DNA of 64,000 nucleotides. Origin: Agromyces aurantiacus (GTDB taxonomy: Bacteria; Actinomycetota; Actinomycetes; Actinomycetales; Microbacteriaceae). Made by a program: the position numbers and the translations under genes. The notes beneath the pieces are model-generated. The model was not told the origin of the DNA. It saw only the letters and a program-made list of their open reading frames with translations, and did not search any database. The stretch spans positions 3,348,001 to 3,412,000 of the forward strand of contig NZ_JAFBBW010000001.1 in assembly GCF_016907355.1 (NCBI RefSeq), read 5' to 3'. Below, piece after piece: positions 38,212 through 46,600 of the stretch; within the stretch, counting starts at the first letter, position 1; the number at the start of each line of letters is the position of its first letter.

Positions 38212-38240
38212 ATGGTAATCCGGCGTCACGATGCGGTCAA
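38212..38240 (-). promoter_or_regulatory. str operon (rpsL) promoter
   Basis: TTGACC (38240-38235, minus strand), a 17-bp spacer and TACCAT (38217-38212) make the best -35/-10 pair in the window. The start would be near 38205. The rest of the 300-bp gene-free stretch 37989-38288 is leader: it contains a stem with arms 38043-38049 and 38079-38085 enclosing CCGCC-GAG-CGGCGG-type pairing. No small gene was seen in it. Confidence 0.8.
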
Positions 38241-38288
38241 ATGGGCGGATGCCTCGAGCCTACGCCGCGGGCGAACGGCGCCGAGGGC

Positions 38289-38945
38289 TCAGCCGGGCCA
38301 GCCGGGCGCGTCGAGCTCGCGGTCGAGGTCGGCGAGCAGGTCGGCGACCTGCGGCTCGACGTGGCGCTCGACCGCCGCGGCGATCCGGGACCGGTGGTGC
38401 GCGAGTTCGACGCAGATGCGGCGGCCCAGCTGTTTGGCGAACTCGTCGGCCAGGCGCACCTCCTCGCGGAGCGCCTCCTTCTCCTGCGGCGTGAACGGAC
38501 GCGGCGCGGGCTCGGCGGACTCGGCCGCGGCATCCGCCTCGAGGCCCTGCAGCGTGAACAGGAACGGTTGCCCGGGCGTCGGCTCCGGGTCGAGATCGAG
38601 GCCGAGGAACTCCGGGTCCAGTCCCTCCCCCGCACGGTACGGCCGGCGCGCCTTGCGGTCCTCGGCGAGCCGGATCTCGCGGTGCAGCATGGGCAGGTTG
38701 CGCGCGGTGTAGTCGTCGACCGCCGCGTCGATGATGCCCTTCATGCGCATCGAGAACGCGTGCTGGACCGGGTGCGGCACGTCGACGTCGAGCCCGGCCG
38801 CGGCGAGGATCGGCGAGCCGAAGCACCGCGTGCAGAGGCGCACTCGACCGCGGTGCGTGCCCGGCCGCCATCGCGGAAGCCACGCGAGCCAGCGGTCGAC
38901 CTCGTGGCTCACCCGGGCCTCGACCGATCCCTCCACGCGGTTCAC
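38289..38945 (-). CDS. Unrecognised 218-residue protein with a CxxC pair
   Basis: Not recognised. ATG at 38945. It is soluble, with no signal peptide or membrane segment. A single C38-x-x-C41 pair (CTRC) near the N terminus could bind metal if paired with other residues. The middle (100-150) is Pro/Glu-rich and probably disordered; the C-terminal 65 residues look helical and charged (TPQEKEALREEVRLADEFAK). It is the most distal gene of the minus-strand series 51281-38289 and ends just upstream of the str promoter. It may be unrelated to the secretion locus. Confidence 0.6.
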   Translation of the reverse strand: MNRVEGSVEARVSHEVDRWLAWLPRWRPGTHRGRVRLCTRCFGSPILAAAGLDVDVPHPVQHAFSMRMKGIIDAAVDDYTARNLPMLHREIRLAEDRKARRPYRAGEGLDPEFLGLDLDPEPTPGQPFLFTLQGLEADAAAESAEPAPRPFTPQEKEALREEVRLADEFAKQLGRRICVELAHHRSRIAAAVERHVEPQVADLLADLDRELDAPGWPG

Positions 38946-39010
38946 CCTACTGCGGGCCCGGCGCGGCCGGGCGCAGGCGGCGAACGGATGTCACGACGAG
39001 CCCGGTCGCG

Positions 39011-39487
39011 TCACTCCTCGTCGTCGCGCTCCCACGGCCATCGCGGCCGCTCGACGCCGCCGCGCTGCGCCCGTGCGGTGACCGCGGCCAGCAGCGCGAC
39101 GAGCGCCGCGGAGACGGGGATGATGAGGCCGAATCCCACGGTCATGAACGAGAGCGCGAAGATCAGGGCGGCCAGCAGCGTGCCGGTCGCGGCCGCGTAC
39201 GCGACGGTGGCCGCGAGGACGCCCGCGGCCCACGTGACGACGAGGGCGAGCCCGGCGAGCGACCAGGGCCGGACGCCGCGATCCAGGGCGACGCCGAGCA
39301 GCAGGAGCAGCGCGAGGACCGCCGCCCCGATCGTGATCGGGCCGACCAGCCGGCCCGCGGCCGGGTCGGCGATGGGCTCGGCGTCGGCGAACAGGCTCAC
39401 GAGCCCGAACGCCGCGACCACGAGCGCGACCTCGAGCGCGGCCGCGAATCCCGCGACGGCCCATGCATTGCCCGAGTTCGTCGCCAC
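39011..39487 (-). CDS. Small multi-span membrane protein, function unknown
   Basis: 158 residues from ATG 39487. About four hydrophobic segments (roughly 10-32, 49-68, 76-98 and 101-138) and a short charged C terminus with PRWPWERDDEE. It has no recognisable motif. It lies 9 bp upstream of the next gene in the series, so it is likely co-transcribed with the 275-residue membrane protein before it. Membership in the secretion cluster is possible from position only. Confidence 0.65.
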   Translation of the reverse strand: MATNSGNAWAVAGFAAALEVALVVAAFGLVSLFADAEPIADPAAGRLVGPITIGAAVLALLLLLGVALDRGVRPWSLAGLALVVTWAAGVLAATVAYAAATGTLLAALIFALSFMTVGFGLIIPVSAALVALLAAVTARAQRGGVERPRWPWERDDEE

Positions 39488-39496
39488 GCCCCGAGC

Positions 39497-40324
39497 CTAC
39501 GCCGGTCCGCGGCGGGCCCGGCTGCGTTCGTGCGCCCACGCCCAGCGGCCGAGGCCGCCCGGCGGCACGGCCGCCGCGTCGCGGCGCGTGTCCTCGTCGA
39601 TGGCGCCCGACGCGACCAGGCGGTCGAGCGCATCCTCGCGGTCACGGTCGAGCCGCGACCGCAGCTCGGGCGGCAGCGCCTCCACGAGGCGTCGAAGCCG
39701 GTCGGCGGCGCCCTCGCTCCCCCCGTGCGGCGCCGCGGTGCGCGCCCGGCGACGCTCGAGCACGAGCCAGGCCACGAGCACCACGGTCATGGCCGCGGCG
39801 GAGAACGCCGCGGGCCACGCGAGCGGCTCCGGCCGCTGGAGGGCGATCAACGCCGCGAACGTCGCGCCGAGCGCGGAGAACGGGACGGCGACGGCACCGA
39901 GGAGCAGCCCGGTCGCCGACTCGACGGGCGCGCCGCGCCGCGCGCGGCGCAGCTGGACCAGCCGCCCCGCGACCTGCGCGAGCGAGAGGGCGATCGTCGC
40001 CGCGAGCGGACCAGTGAGCGACTGGTCGAGGCGGATCGCGGCGATGAGCATCCCCGGCACCACGAACGGCACGAGCGCGAGGGCGAACGCGCCGGCTCCC
40101 ACCCACGCCGACCGGCGACCGGGCGGCGGCGCGTCCAGCTCGGCATTCACGGCCTCCCACGCCTCGATGAGTTCCGGAGCGGCGGCGAGCTGGGCGCGCT
40201 CGAGGCGGCGCCAGTCGAGGGCGTCCTGCCCCGCCGCGACCGCTTCGGCGTGCCCGACGGCCGACGACGGCACCGGCCGGGGAGCGGCGCCGTGCGTGGC
40301 GGCCGGACGGTCGGCGTCGTTCAT
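39497..40324 (-). CDS. Membrane protein of unknown function, cluster member
   Basis: 275 residues, ATG at 40324-40322 overlapping the preceding stop (ATGA). Its layout is a soluble helical N terminus (about 1-70), four hydrophobic spans (72-98, 102-122, 134-163, 168-189), then a soluble C-terminal region of about 85 residues with charged helices (ADRLRRLVEALPPELRSRLD). The direct overlap with the 186-residue gene ties it to the WXG100/ATPase locus. It could be an alternative membrane component, but nothing in sequence proves this. Confidence 0.65.
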   Translation of the reverse strand: MNDADRPAATHGAAPRPVPSSAVGHAEAVAAGQDALDWRRLERAQLAAAPELIEAWEAVNAELDAPPPGRRSAWVGAGAFALALVPFVVPGMLIAAIRLDQSLTGPLAATIALSLAQVAGRLVQLRRARRGAPVESATGLLLGAVAVPFSALGATFAALIALQRPEPLAWPAAFSAAAMTVVLVAWLVLERRRARTAAPHGGSEGAADRLRRLVEALPPELRSRLDRDREDALDRLVASGAIDEDTRRDAAAVPPGGLGRWAWAHERSRARRGPA

Positions 40325-40881
40325 TCGGCGAACCGCAGGGTCTCGGCCGCCGCGCGCAGCGGTGCGTGGAGCAGGCCGACCATCGTGGTCGTCGTGGGCG
40401 ACGACGTCAGGCGCACCGACCCTCGCGGACCGGACAGCAGGCAGCCGACGCCGGCCACGGGCGGCTCCCCGGGTGCCGACGGCAGGACGAACGCGGAGAT
40501 CACGCCGCCCCCGACGCCGGGCGCCTCGATCGGGTCGACGCTCGGCGGAATGGCCAGCGGGATGCCGCCGACCAGCTCGCGGACGGGGTCGTCGCCGGAG
40601 CGCAGCGGCGGCGCGATCTCGACGTGGACCAGCACGGCATCCGGCCGGGGCGCCGGCCAGAACAGCAGCCCGAACACGGCGGCCGGGACGAGCGAGTCGA
40701 CGGCGCCGGCCGCGATCGCGTCGACGGCGACGCGCTCGTCCTCGTCGGCGTCGGGCCGCACCGACCGGTACCGTTCGACGATGCCGCGCTCCCAGGCGAC
40801 GCGGTCGGCGAACCCCGGCGCGGGGAAGGCCGCAGGCAGGTGGGCCCAGAACCGCTCGTCGAGGTCGATGTCGAGCCTCAT
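40321..40881 (-). CDS. Unrecognised 186-residue soluble protein, coupled in secretion cluster
   Basis: Starts MRLDIDLDERFWAHLPAAFP at ATG 40881, overlapping the upstream gene stop (ATGA), and itself overlaps the downstream start. It is a mixed alpha/beta protein without membrane spans; a repeated strand-like pattern (VLVHVEIAPPL, GVISAFVLPS, VGCLLSGPRG) resembles the neighbouring 203-residue protein in size and layout. The two may form a pair of cytosolic factors, for example chaperones for secreted substrates. That is inference from position. Confidence 0.6.
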   Translation of the reverse strand: MRLDIDLDERFWAHLPAAFPAPGFADRVAWERGIVERYRSVRPDADEDERVAVDAIAAGAVDSLVPAAVFGLLFWPAPRPDAVLVHVEIAPPLRSGDDPVRELVGGIPLAIPPSVDPIEAPGVGGGVISAFVLPSAPGEPPVAGVGCLLSGPRGSVRLTSSPTTTTMVGLLHAPLRAAAETLRFAE

Positions 40882-41489
40882 GCGCGGCGCCACGAGAACG
40901 TGCTCACGATCGCGTCGCTGAGCTCGAGCATGCGCTCGACGACCGGCCGCCACGATTCGTCGGGGTCGTCGGCGGGGTGCACGGCGACCGCGGTGAACTG
41001 GAGGGCGTGCGTGCGCCGATCGGGGAACGGCGTGAGGTAGGCCGCGGTGCGCTGCCCGACGGTCGCGGTGCCGACGGCCATCGTCGACTCCCGCTCCCAG
41101 CGGACGAACCGCTTGTCGCCGTGCAGCGGAGTCGCGCCGCCGCGGATGAGCTCCGCGACGACGCCGTCGAGGGTGCCGCCGCCGGGCGCCGTGCGCACCG
41201 CGGCCGTGATCGACATCGGCAGGACGAGCTCGTCGGCCCACCCCTGCACCTGCAGGTACAGGCGGTGCGTGTTCGCGGAGCGCAGTCCGGCGAACGCCCG
41301 CCCGCTGAGCGCGCGGAGCTGCGCGTACAGGTCGGGCCGGTGCTGGTCGCGCAGGCGCGCGGCGGCGAGATCGACCAGGGCGCGCTCGGACTCGACGGAG
41401 GCGTCGTGCTCCTCCCAGCCGGACGGGAGCACGAGGGCGTACTCCGGCACGGCGCGCTGTGCGCCGAGGAGTTCGTCTCGGAGGGTCAT
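40878..41489 (-). CDS. Unrecognised 203-residue soluble protein, coupled in secretion cluster
   Basis: Starts MTLRDELLGAQRAVPEYALV at ATG 41489; the frame continuing to 41663 is shadow. No signal or membrane segment. It is predicted alpha/beta, with blocks LPSGWEEHD, RSANTHRLYLQVQGWADELV and THALQFTAVAVHPADDPDES. It lies 32 bp after the 413-residue substrate-like gene and overlaps the next gene by 4 bp. Its place directly after WXG100 and substrate genes is where ESX loci carry EspG-type chaperones, but no similarity to EspG can be claimed by eye. Confidence 0.6.
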   Translation of the reverse strand: MTLRDELLGAQRAVPEYALVLPSGWEEHDASVESERALVDLAAARLRDQHRPDLYAQLRALSGRAFAGLRSANTHRLYLQVQGWADELVLPMSITAAVRTAPGGGTLDGVVAELIRGGATPLHGDKRFVRWERESTMAVGTATVGQRTAAYLTPFPDRRTHALQFTAVAVHPADDPDESWRPVVERMLELSDAIVSTFSWRRA

Positions 41490-41521
41490 CGATCGGTCCG
41501 CCTCGGGTTCGGTTCGAAGTC

Positions 41522-42763
41522 TCACGCGGCGAGCTGCGCTTCCCAGGTCTCCACGTCGTCGGTGAAGAGGTCGCCGATCGCGTCGGCGATCCCCATGCCC
41601 GCGGCGACCGGTGAGTTCACCACCCAACCGTAATGCCCGAGGACGTGCCCCGCGGCACCCCACCCGCTGGAGAGGAGCCGCTCGGACTCGTCGCCGAACC
41701 CGATGCCCATGAGGCGCGCCGCCATGTCGGCCGTCGAGTGGCCGCCGCGCATCGCCGCGGTGAACGACGTGAACGGGCTCGCCTGGAAGACCCGGCTGGT
41801 GGCGTAGACGTCAGGGAAGCGCGTGATCGCGTTGGAGATCGTGGACCGCCCGGCGGCCGTTCCGAGGCCGCCGACCATGTCGTCGAGGAAGCCCGTCATG
41901 CCGGGCTTGAACCCGCCCGCGAACTTGGCGATGCTGCCGAACGGGATGACGCCGACGATCGCGACGCCCAGCTCCAACCATCCGGCGTCACCACGGGACT
42001 TCTGGTAGATCGTGAGCAGGAGGGTCGTCACGGCGACGATGGCGCCGAGGGCCGCGATGATCGGCCCGCCGATGACGAAGGCGAGGACCGCGAGCACGAT
42101 GCCCGCCCACTGCAGCACGACGAGGACGCCGGCCACGACGCCGTCGACGTCGTCCCAGAACCCGTCGGAGATCCCGCCGTCGGTCGCCTCGCGCAGCCCG
42201 TCGGCGGCGGTCTCGAACGCCTGCTCCCAGGTCTCGTACTGCGTGTCGAAGGCACGCGCCTCGGCGACGAAGTCGTCGTAGGCGTCGTCGGCGCGCCCTC
42301 GGGCGAGGGTCACCTCGCGTTCGTGGGCCTCCTGCTCGGGACTCGGCCCGCCGTCGACGCCCGCCGTCGGGACCACCGGGCCGGACAGGGGGTCGTCGAG
42401 CCGCTGGAACGCGGCCTGCGCGGCGAGGTAGTCGTCCCACGCCTCCCGGCAGCGCGGGACGATCAGGCGCATCTGCTCCTGCACCTCGGCGAGCGCGTCG
42501 GCGTAGCCGACCAGCGCCGACCCGGAGGGCCGGTAGCGCTGACCGGCGAGCTTGAGCTCCTCGTCGATCTCGCCGATCACCTCCTTGATCTTCTCGATCG
42601 AGAGGCCGTGCTGCGGCACGCCGCCGTCGGCGATCGCGCGGAGCACGCCGGCGGCGCCGACCATCTGGTCGCCGAGCTCCTCGACCTCGCGCCCGCGCGC
42701 CTTGATGCTCGATGCGTTGCCGGTGACCACTGAGATCTCGTGTCCGGCGGGTGAGCGATCCAT
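41522..42763 (-). CDS. Large substrate-like protein with helical N terminus and hydrophobic midsection (putative type VII effector)
   Basis: 413 residues, ATG 42763. Residues 1-190 are almost entirely helical and charged, with no signal peptide, like the long LXG/WXG-type N-terminal targeting domains. Two strongly hydrophobic stretches follow (208-253, 262-282), with the Gly/Ala pattern VIGGPIIAALGAIVAV. Then a soluble C-terminal region (290-413) with ATSRVFQASPFTSF and SSGWGAAGHVLGHYGWVVNS ends in VETWEAQLAA. It is encoded directly after two WXG100-size genes. A pore-forming or membrane-acting effector is plausible. No catalytic motif or cognate immunity gene is evident. Confidence 0.6.
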   Translation of the reverse strand: MDRSPAGHEISVVTGNASSIKARGREVEELGDQMVGAAGVLRAIADGGVPQHGLSIEKIKEVIGEIDEELKLAGQRYRPSGSALVGYADALAEVQEQMRLIVPRCREAWDDYLAAQAAFQRLDDPLSGPVVPTAGVDGGPSPEQEAHEREVTLARGRADDAYDDFVAEARAFDTQYETWEQAFETAADGLREATDGGISDGFWDDVDGVVAGVLVVLQWAGIVLAVLAFVIGGPIIAALGAIVAVTTLLLTIYQKSRGDAGWLELGVAIVGVIPFGSIAKFAGGFKPGMTGFLDDMVGGLGTAAGRSTISNAITRFPDVYATSRVFQASPFTSFTAAMRGGHSTADMAARLMGIGFGDESERLLSSGWGAAGHVLGHYGWVVNSPVAAGMGIADAIGDLFTDDVETWEAQLAA

Positions 42764-42796
42764 CGTTGCCTCTCGTGCTCGTGCTGATCGCCCGGG

Positions 42797-43123
42797 TCAG
42801 GCCCGGGGCATGGTGTCGACTTCGTTCGCCTCGACGGCGAGTTGCCTGGATGCCTCGGCGTCCCACTCCGCCCAGGCCTTGCCGGTCGCCTCGACGCGCT
42901 CCTGGATCTTCATGAGGTCCTCCTTGAGCGCGGCGCGGCGGTCGTCCCAGCCGTCCTCGAACTCCTCGGCGGCCTCGCGAAGGCGGTCCTTGCCGTAGGG
43001 ATCGCCGATCGCGTCCTCCAGGGCGGAGGCGCGCTGCTCGGCCTTCTCGAGCTCCACGATGATCTGCTTCAGGGATCCGTTGAGCTCGTTGAGCACGCCG
43101 TACTCGATCAGCACGTCGGTCAC
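42797..43123 (-). CDS. WXG100-like small helical protein (second)
   Basis: 108 residues from GTG 43123, preceded by GAGGAG. Two long amphipathic helices are separated by a turn near G40-D41-P42-Y43-G44. The motif EFEDGWDDRRAALKEDLMKI and a W-x-x-W pair in GKAWAEWDAEAS occupy the second helix. There is no exact W-x-G turn, so it is a divergent member or partner. The adjacent 95-residue gene would be its heterodimer mate, as in EsxA/EsxB pairs. It has no signal peptide. Confidence 0.7.
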   Translation of the reverse strand: MTDVLIEYGVLNELNGSLKQIIVELEKAEQRASALEDAIGDPYGKDRLREAAEEFEDGWDDRRAALKEDLMKIQERVEATGKAWAEWDAEASRQLAVEANEVDTMPRA

Positions 43124-43176
43124 TGCGTTCTCCTCGCTGCGCGATGGTGAGGTGCCGGCCCTGCCGGCGCGGACGA

Positions 43177-43207
43177 CGCGGCGGGAGGGACTCGCCCTCC
43201 CGCCGCG
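43177..43207 (-). terminator. Perfect 13-bp hairpin between the two WXG100-like genes
   Basis: Arms 43177-43189 and 43195-43207 pair perfectly around a 5-nt loop, starting 6 bp past the stop of the 95-residue gene. It probably terminates most transcripts or protects the upstream mRNA end, letting the first WXG100 protein be made in excess. No T-run follows. Confidence 0.75.
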
Positions 43208-43213
43208 CGGGGA

Positions 43214-43501
43214 TCAGCGACCGGCGAGCTGCTGGTCGAGGTCCTGGATCGCCTGCATCATGCCGCGCAGGGCCTCGCCCATCTCGCCGATGCCGTCGAC
43301 CGCGTTCTTCAGGCCCGTGGTCAGCTCCTCGTAGCCCTGACCGAACTTGCCGGACGCGTGCTGCGTCTTGAAGTCGTTGCCGAGGAGCGAGTCGACCGAG
43401 CTCTTGAGCTGGTCGAGCTGCGACTGGATGTCGTCACGCGCGTCGCTCAGCTTGGTGGCCATCGCTTCCATCTCGCCGTAGGAGGCGCCGAAATCCGCCA
43501 T
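43214..43501 (-). CDS. WXG100-family protein (ESX/EsxA-like)
   Basis: 95 residues, ATG 43501 after GAAGGA. Helix-turn-helix hairpin. The first helix is 5-38, the turn is near 41-52 (GNDFKTQHASGK), where the usual W-x-G is replaced by N-D-F, and the second helix starts with KFGQGYEELTTGLKNAV. The pattern Y..L...L..A...IG.MGEAL with a C-terminal QDLDQQL matches WXG100 proteins despite the lost tryptophan. It immediately follows the FtsK/SpoIIIE ATPase gene, as in ESX loci. Likely a secreted or structural type VII partner. Confidence 0.82.
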   Translation of the reverse strand: MADFGASYGEMEAMATKLSDARDDIQSQLDQLKSSVDSLLGNDFKTQHASGKFGQGYEELTTGLKNAVDGIGEMGEALRGMMQAIQDLDQQLAGR

Positions 43502-43531
43502 CGTGGATCCTTCCTGAGAGTTCGACCGGAC

Positions 43532-43575
43532 CCACGTCCGGGCCGGTGTCCTTCACGATACGGATCCGGACGTGG
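43532..43575 (-). promoter_or_regulatory. Hairpin and possible promoter ahead of the WXG100 gene
   Basis: Perfect 10-bp inverted repeat with arms 43532-43541 and 43566-43575. In its loop, TATCGT (43560-43555, minus strand) fits a -10 box; the start would be near 43548, 47 nt before the ATG. The -35 region is weak. Either the hairpin ends the ATPase transcript or the promoter gives separate expression of the small proteins. Confidence 0.45.
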
Positions 43576-43620
43576 CCATCACATGGGGAGCGGTACCCAC
43601 CCGCCGGCCCACGGACGGGC

Positions 43621-46600
43621 TCACTCGGCGAGCGGGAGGTGCACGGTCGCGGTGCGCCCGTTCTGCACGAAGATGCCTCGGCCCTCGGGGAAGTCCGAGC
43701 GCTTGACCTTCGGGAAGGGCGTCTTGAAGACCGAGTCCCCGTCGAACGCGTCGGGGCGCAGGGCGACCCCGCGCCGCCCGGCCTTGAAGTCGCCGACGAA
43801 GCCGAACCCGCTCGAGAGCGTCGCGACATCCGCATCGCCGACGAGGAAGTGATCGCTGCGGTTCACCGCCTGGAACAGCTCCTTCAGCGGTCGTTCGGCG
43901 TCGGAGTCGGCGAACTGCGTGACGTTCTCGACCACGATCACGAGCCGGCCCGGGACGGCGGTGTCGCCCACGACGTCGACCAGCTCCTTCGCGAGCAGCT
44001 TCACGGCCTCCACGGTCGTCGCGCTGCGCACCCAGGGCGCATGCTCGGCCAGCTGCGCACGTCGCCCGGCGAGGTGGAACAGGCGCGCGTCGGGATCGAA
44101 CCGGCGCACCGCGTCGACGACCGTCCGCATCGCGTTCGTCTTGCCGCTCTGCGGCGGCCCGGTGATCGCGAACGTGCCGACGGGTTCGAAGCCGATGGGG
44201 CCGAGGGTCTCGTCGGCCAGCCCGAGCACGGGCTCGGCTCCGACCGCGGCGGGAAGCGACGCGGCCCCGAACGACGAGGGCAGCGCCCCGATCGGCGCGA
44301 CCTCGGCCGCACCGCGGGAACGGAGCTCCCCGGCGAGCCGGTCGAGCGCGCGCGTCTGCTCGGCGACGTTCGACGTGCCGCCCAGGACGGCGATCTGCGT
44401 CTCGAGCCCCTCGACGATCGCGCGGCCGGGAACCGAGCGGTCGCCGAGCACATCCTTCGGCACGCCCAGCACCTGGTAGCCCGCCTCGTCGCTCAGGCGC
44501 AGCACGACGCGCTTGGTGACGTTGGCGCTCACGGCGGTCGGCACGGCCCCCGCGCGATCCGCCGTCGCCACGACGTGCACGCCGAGCGGCCGGCCCTCGC
44601 CGAGGATGCGCATGACCACGTTGTAGAACGGCATGCGCACGGTCGTCGAATCCCATTCGGCCTTGAAGGTCGCGAATCCGTCGATGACGAGCAGCACCCG
44701 CGGCTCGTCGAGCCCGCTCAGCTGCCGGTACTCGGTGAGGCTCGCGGCGTTGGCGGCGCTGAACGCGCGCGCCCGACGGTCGAGGAGCTCGTTCAGCGTG
44801 CGCAGCAGGCGCTGGATCCGTTCGGGATCGTCGCCCGGCACGATCGAGCCGACGTGCGGGAGGGCCTCGAGCGAGCGCAGCGCGCCGGCCCCGAAGTCCA
44901 GCCCGAACACCTCGGCGGAACCGAGCTCGGGCCGCATCCCGATCGCGATGGCGAGGCTGCGCAGCAGGGTCGACTTGCCCGACCCGCTCGTGCCGTACAC
45001 GAGCATCGCGCCGTCGCGGTCGGGGACGAACGACATCGGCGTCTGCAGCTGCCGCTCGGGGACGTCCGCGACACCGAACACGACGTCGGCGTCGCCGTGG
45101 TGCGGCAGGGACTCGATCGGCACCGCCGTCGCGAGCTCGTCGAGCCAGGGACGGCGCGGCCGGGGGATGCCCGCGGCGCCGGCGGCCGCGATGAAGGTGC
45201 GCACCATCCGCTTCTGGTCGTTGGGTCCCGGATCGCCCGCGTGCGCGTCGTCGTCGTCGCGGGCGCCCTCGCGCTCCCACACGACCGTCGAGCCGAACCG
45301 GAGCTCTGCGAGGCGGACGTCGGCCACGTCGGGCTCCTCGCTCGTCCAGCCGCCGGCGTAGGCGGACTGGAACGGGACGAGACGCCCGGGCCCCGTCTTC
45401 GCGATCCCGCGCCCGGGGATCGACGGGTCGAACCCGGCCGCGACCGCGTCGCCCACCACGTCCCGCGAGTCGGACTCGTCGGCCATGCGCAGCGCGACGC
45501 GCAGGTTCGTGTTCGCGCGCAGGTTGTCCTTGATCACGCCCGCGGGCCGCTGGGTGGCCATGATCAGGTGGATGCCGAGCGACCGGCCGCGCTGCGCGAT
45601 GTCCACGACGCCGTCGACGAACTCGGGCACGTCGCCCGCGAGCGCCGCGAACTCGTCGATCACGATGACCAGCGCGGGAGGCGTCTCGGGATCCTGCCGC
45701 TTCTCCAGCTCGAGCAGGTCCTTGGCCTTCTTGCGGTTGAACAGGTGCTCGCGGTGGTGCAGCTCGGCGCGCAGGCTCGTGAGCGCGCGGCGCACGAGGT
45801 GCGGGCTGAGGTCGGTCACGAGGCCGACGCAGTGGGGCAGGTCGACGCAGTCGGCGAACGCCGAGCCGCCCTTGTAGTCCACGAACAGGAACGTGACCCG
45901 GTCGGGGCTGTACTCCGCCGCCATCCCGAGCACCCATGCCTGCAGGAACTCGGACTTGCCGGCGCCCGTGGTGCCGCCCACGAGCGCGTGCGGCCCCTGC
46001 GTGCGCAGGTCGAGCGTCATCGCGTCGGGGCTGCCCTGGCCCACGAAGGCCTTGAGGGTGCCCGCGCGCTTGAGCCGCGGCAGCTTGGCGCCCGACCGGT
46101 CGACGACCGAGGCGTTCTGGCGCCAGCGTTCGACGACGGCGTCGGCGTCGCGGGCCATCTCGTCGCCGATCAGCGAGAGCATCGACACGGTCCGCGGCAG
46201 GTCGCTGGAGTCCTGCACGACCGTGCTCGCGTCGACCACGGGCGCGAGCCGCCGCGCGAAGACCTCGGCGTAGCGCATCGAGACCCCCTCGACCGCGACC
46301 TCCGGGTACTCGGTGCCCGATCGTACGACGCCGACGCGCGCGTGCTCGAGCCCGTCGGTCACGTCGACGTACGTGCGGCACGCGGCCGGCAGCGACGCGA
46401 CGGTCGGTCCGACGAACAGCGCGTGGATGCCGACCTCGGCGCCGCGCTCGATGAGCTGCACGAGCCGCGGCCGGTCGACCGGCGCGTCGGCGGACACGAT
46501 GAGGATGAGCGCCGAGTCGGGCCGGGGCTCGTCGCGGGCGCCGCCGGGCGTGCCGACCTTGGAGCCGCGGGCCATCGACGTGTCGTCGTCGGCGAGGGGT

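Noticed and set aside
39011..40324. EccB/EccD/EccE homologues
   Set aside because: The membrane proteins here have too few spans or the wrong soluble domains for these families; similarity could not be supported by eye.
41522..42763. Nuclease or ADP-ribosyl toxin C terminus
   Set aside because: No catalytic motif (such as HNH, HxH or R-S-E) was visible in residues 290-413.
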